Source: a bacterium HR27
GTDB lineage: Bacteria; Chloroflexota; Chloroflexia; Thermomicrobiales; Thermomicrobiaceae
Direction: 5' to 3'
DNA length: 5,197 nt
Assembly (NCBI GenBank): GCA_002898975.1
Contig: BEID01000145.1
Coordinates: 1 to 5,197, forward strand
The notes beneath the pieces are model-generated. The model was not told the DNA's origin. It ran no database searches and worked only from the letters and a program-made list of their open reading frames with translations. Positions 3,768 to 5,197 of this stretch are shown here, piece after piece. Position numbers and translations under genes: made by a program. Numbering within the stretch: position 1 is the stretch's first letter; each line of letters begins with the position of its first letter.

Positions 3768-5197
3768 GTGCATTCGAGACGCCCCGTCCGCCAGCATCGA
3801 CATCGACCGAGGCGCGCCCAGCTCTGGTTTCTCGTATCGCTCCTGACGGTGCTGCTCGCGCTCAGCCCGCTCGCCGTCGTTGCCCTCGAGCGCCTCGACC
3901 CAGCCACCCCAGGACTCCCCGACAAGACAGCAGAGCCGATCCCACCGATCGCAGTGAGTCCAGTTGGCCAACCCGAAGGGACGAGCGGCAGCGACTGCCT
4001 TTCTGGGAAGATAGCGTGCCCGCCCTCTGAGGAGACGGCGGAACCCGCTCCACCGAAGGATCCCGAAAAGCCGGAACCCATCCTCCCCAAGGATCCGGGT
4101 ACGCCGACGGATCCGCATATGCCTAAGGAGGCGAAGTTCTCCATCACCGTGATCAAGGAGTGGTCGGGTGGCGACCCGCCCGCCGACGCCATCGATGACC
4201 TCCTTACCCTCGACGTCGTGCTGAACGGCGGGAGCGCGACGATGACCTCGACCTGCTCGTGGAACGGCTCCGCTTTGGTACAAGCCGGTACCGGTGAATC
4301 CTGCACGCTCTCGCTCGGGGCCGAGCTGGATACCACGATACTGCAGCTCCAGGAGTCCGGCCTTTCCGACAACTGGATCGGCGAGCTTACCAGCCCGAAC
4401 CGCGGTCGGCTGCCGGTCTCGATGACGCTCGCTGAACTGGTCCAGAACGGCAGCTGCACGCAACAGGATGAGGCCTACTACGAGTGCACCCTGAAAGTCA
4501 CCAACGTCGCCCGACCTATGGTCCAGTGCGGTGACCGCGACATCCCCTATCCCGAAACGGGTACGTACTACTGTCTCGACTGGCGGAAGCTCTGGACCCG
4601 AAACGGCCAGCTCGCTCCAGCGCCACTCGGCGACTACCAGGTCACCATCACGGTCGAACTCGGCAATACCGTCCTGGGGACAATGTCCTGCGACAAAGAG
4701 GGGTGCACGCCTCTGTCCACCTGGCTCGACCTGGCTGCCCTCGGCGTGACCGAAGAGGTCCTCGGCGACCTCACGTTTACGATCGAGGAAAACGGGCTTC
4801 CGTCCGAGTGGACCCTCCATCCCTCCCTGCAGGACGGTGCGACCTTCAACGAGCTCCGGGATCCGCAGCTCGCACCGTTCGTACCGGACCAGTGTGTCAT
4901 TTCGATTAGCCGTGATTCGCAGGCACGCGTGGTCTCTTGTCTCGTGTACATCGTGAACAGCGGCCCGACCAACGAGGGGCCGGGTGGTCCCGGTGGCTCG
5001 GGCGGATCCGGCGGAACTGGGGGTTCCAGTGGGCCGGGTGGATCCAGCGGGTCGAGCGGATCTGCCGGGTCCGCGCCGCAGGGTAGCCCGAGCGCTCCGA
5101 GCACTGCCCCGCCCGTGCCCGCGGACCAGGGTGTCCCTGGTAGCAGCAGCGCACCGGCACCGCAACCACCGGCGAGCCAGGCGGCCGGCGCCTCGGC
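3768..5197 (+). CDS. Exported Cys-rich protein with two Cna-B/prealbumin-like modules; cut by right edge
   Basis: A GTG at 3768 opens 476 codons without a stop to the window end. AAGGAGGT (3756-3763), a near-perfect Shine-Dalgarno, ends 4 nt before the GTG. Residues 1-18 are strongly basic and about 19-40 are hydrophobic (LWFLVSLLTVLLALSPLAVVAL): a signal peptide or N-terminal anchor. Residues 45-121 are a Pro-rich spacer with two PKDP units. Two modules follow, at about 124-247 and 268-398. Each shows K-x-W, then a Cys pair, then E-[SN]-G-L-[SP]-x-x-W, then C-x3-[VI]-x-N. Residues 404-435 are a Gly/Ser/Pro linker and 436-476 a Pro/Ala/Ser stretch. All twelve cysteines lie outside the signal peptide (77, 84, 163, 179, 230, 240, 254, 269, 308, 313, 376, 391). 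The gene has its own promoter. Likely a cell-surface stalk or adhesin; no enzyme motif is seen. A long opposite-strand frame here is a shadow. Confidence 0.85.
   Translation, partial: MHSRRPVRQHRHRPRRAQLWFLVSLLTVLLALSPLAVVALERLDPATPGLPDKTAEPIPPIAVSPVGQPEGTSGSDCLSGKIACPPSEETAEPAPPKDPEKPEPILPKDPGTPTDPHMPKEAKFSITVIKEWSGGDPPADAIDDLLTLDVVLNGGSATMTSTCSWNGSALVQAGTGESCTLSLGAELDTTILQLQESGLSDNWIGELTSPNRGRLPVSMTLAELVQNGSCTQQDEAYYECTLKVTNVARPMVQCGDRDIPYPETGTYYCLDWRKLWTRNGQLAPAPLGDYQVTITVELGNTVLGTMSCDKEGCTPLSTWLDLAALGVTEEVLGDLTFTIEENGLPSEWTLHPSLQDGATFNELRDPQLAPFVPDQCVISISRDSQARVVSCLVYIVNSGPTNEGPGGPGGSGGSGGTGGSSGPGGSSGSSGSAGSAPQGSPSAPSTAPPVPADQGVPGSSSAPAPQPPASQAAGAS
4137..4508 (+). repeat. Module 1 of the diverged domain pair (residues 124-247)
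   Basis: Begins FSITVIKEW and ends LKVTNVA. Key positions are Lys130, Cys163, Cys179, Glu196 in ESGLSDNW, Cys230, Cys240 and Asn246. It resembles Cna-B/prealbumin-like beta sandwiches, where first-strand Lys and last-strand Asn can join with help from a central Glu. Identity to module 2 is low outside the motifs. Confidence 0.6.
4569..4961 (+). repeat. Module 2 of the diverged domain pair (residues 268-398)
   Basis: Begins YCLDWRKLW and ends CLVYIVNS. Key positions are Lys274, Cys308, Cys313, Glu341 in ENGLPSEW, Cys376, Cys391 and Asn397. Spacings match module 1: Lys to first paired Cys 34 against 33, Lys to Glu 67 against 66, Trp to third Cys 28 against 27. The DNA itself is not visibly repeated, so the duplication is old. 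Confidence 0.6.
4977..5072 (+). repeat. Gly/Ser-rich linker coding stretch (residues 404-435)
   Basis: This GGN/TCN/AGC-rich stretch encodes about 32 residues made almost only of Gly and Ser with a few Pro, Thr and Ala (GPGGPGGSGGSGGTGGSS and onward). It separates the folded modules from a Pro/Ala/Ser tail that continues past the edge. Codons vary, which argues for selection on the peptide rather than recent slippage. Confidence 0.7.

Noticed and set aside
3768..3830. Twin-arginine (Tat) signal in the last gene (RRAQLWF)
   Set aside because: Gln occupies a position that is normally hydrophobic or Phe after RRx, and the basic region has many Arg anyway; a Sec signal or anchor fits as well.
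3723..5165. 480-codon open frame on the minus strand
   Set aside because: Arg/Gly-rich composition without recognisable domains, and it lies opposite a plus-strand frame with ribosome binding site, promoter, signal peptide and repeated Cys modules. Long antisense frames are common in GC-rich DNA.

Overview
This GC-rich window carries five protein genes. Strong GGAGG-type ribosome binding sites, E. coli-like -35/-10 boxes, frequent GTG starts and a family mix of GT-C-like membrane glycosyltransferase, HD phosphohydrolase, monofunctional proline dehydrogenase and Pro/Thr-rich surface proteins fit a thermophilic Chloroflexota bacterium of the Thermomicrobia type. That placement is inference from protein style, not from a marker gene. 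I see no rRNA, tRNA, CRISPR array, insertion sequence or phage gene.

Layout. (1) 1-380, minus strand: the N-terminal part of a membrane protein, probably a GT-C/PMT-like glycosyltransferase, running off the left edge. (2) 381-581: a divergent control region with a well-formed sigma-70-type promoter (501-529), a 12-bp palindrome and a leader hairpin serving the rightward gene. (3) 582-1214, plus: a 210-residue exported protein with a long disordered Pro/Thr/Ser stalk and a sortase-like C-terminus (APRTG, hydrophobic helix, Arg-rich tail). (4) 1211-2506, minus: an HD-domain dNTPase-like phosphohydrolase, whose stop codon shares a TTAA with the stop of gene 3. (5) 2583-3518, plus: a monofunctional proline dehydrogenase, divergent from the HD gene across a 76-bp gap. 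(6) 3519-3767: an intergenic region with inverted repeats, CCGGTC repeats and a second good promoter (3687-3716). (7) 3768 to the right edge, plus: a GTG-started exported protein of at least 476 residues. It has a Pro-rich spacer, two diverged copies of a Cys-containing beta-type module and a Gly/Ser linker.

How they fit together. The HD and proline dehydrogenase genes look like stand-alone metabolic genes (dNTP hydrolysis; proline to pyrroline-5-carboxylate). The two exported proteins are the accessory, less described content. Each has its own promoter and strong ribosome binding site, and both are built like stalked cell-surface proteins. The most interesting signal is in the last gene. Both modules keep a Lys / Glu / Asn pattern at nearly equal spacing (K130-E196-N246 and K274-E341-N397), as in Cna-B/prealbumin-like domains that form Lys-Asn isopeptide bonds. 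This is combined with twelve cysteines that can be read as six pairs.
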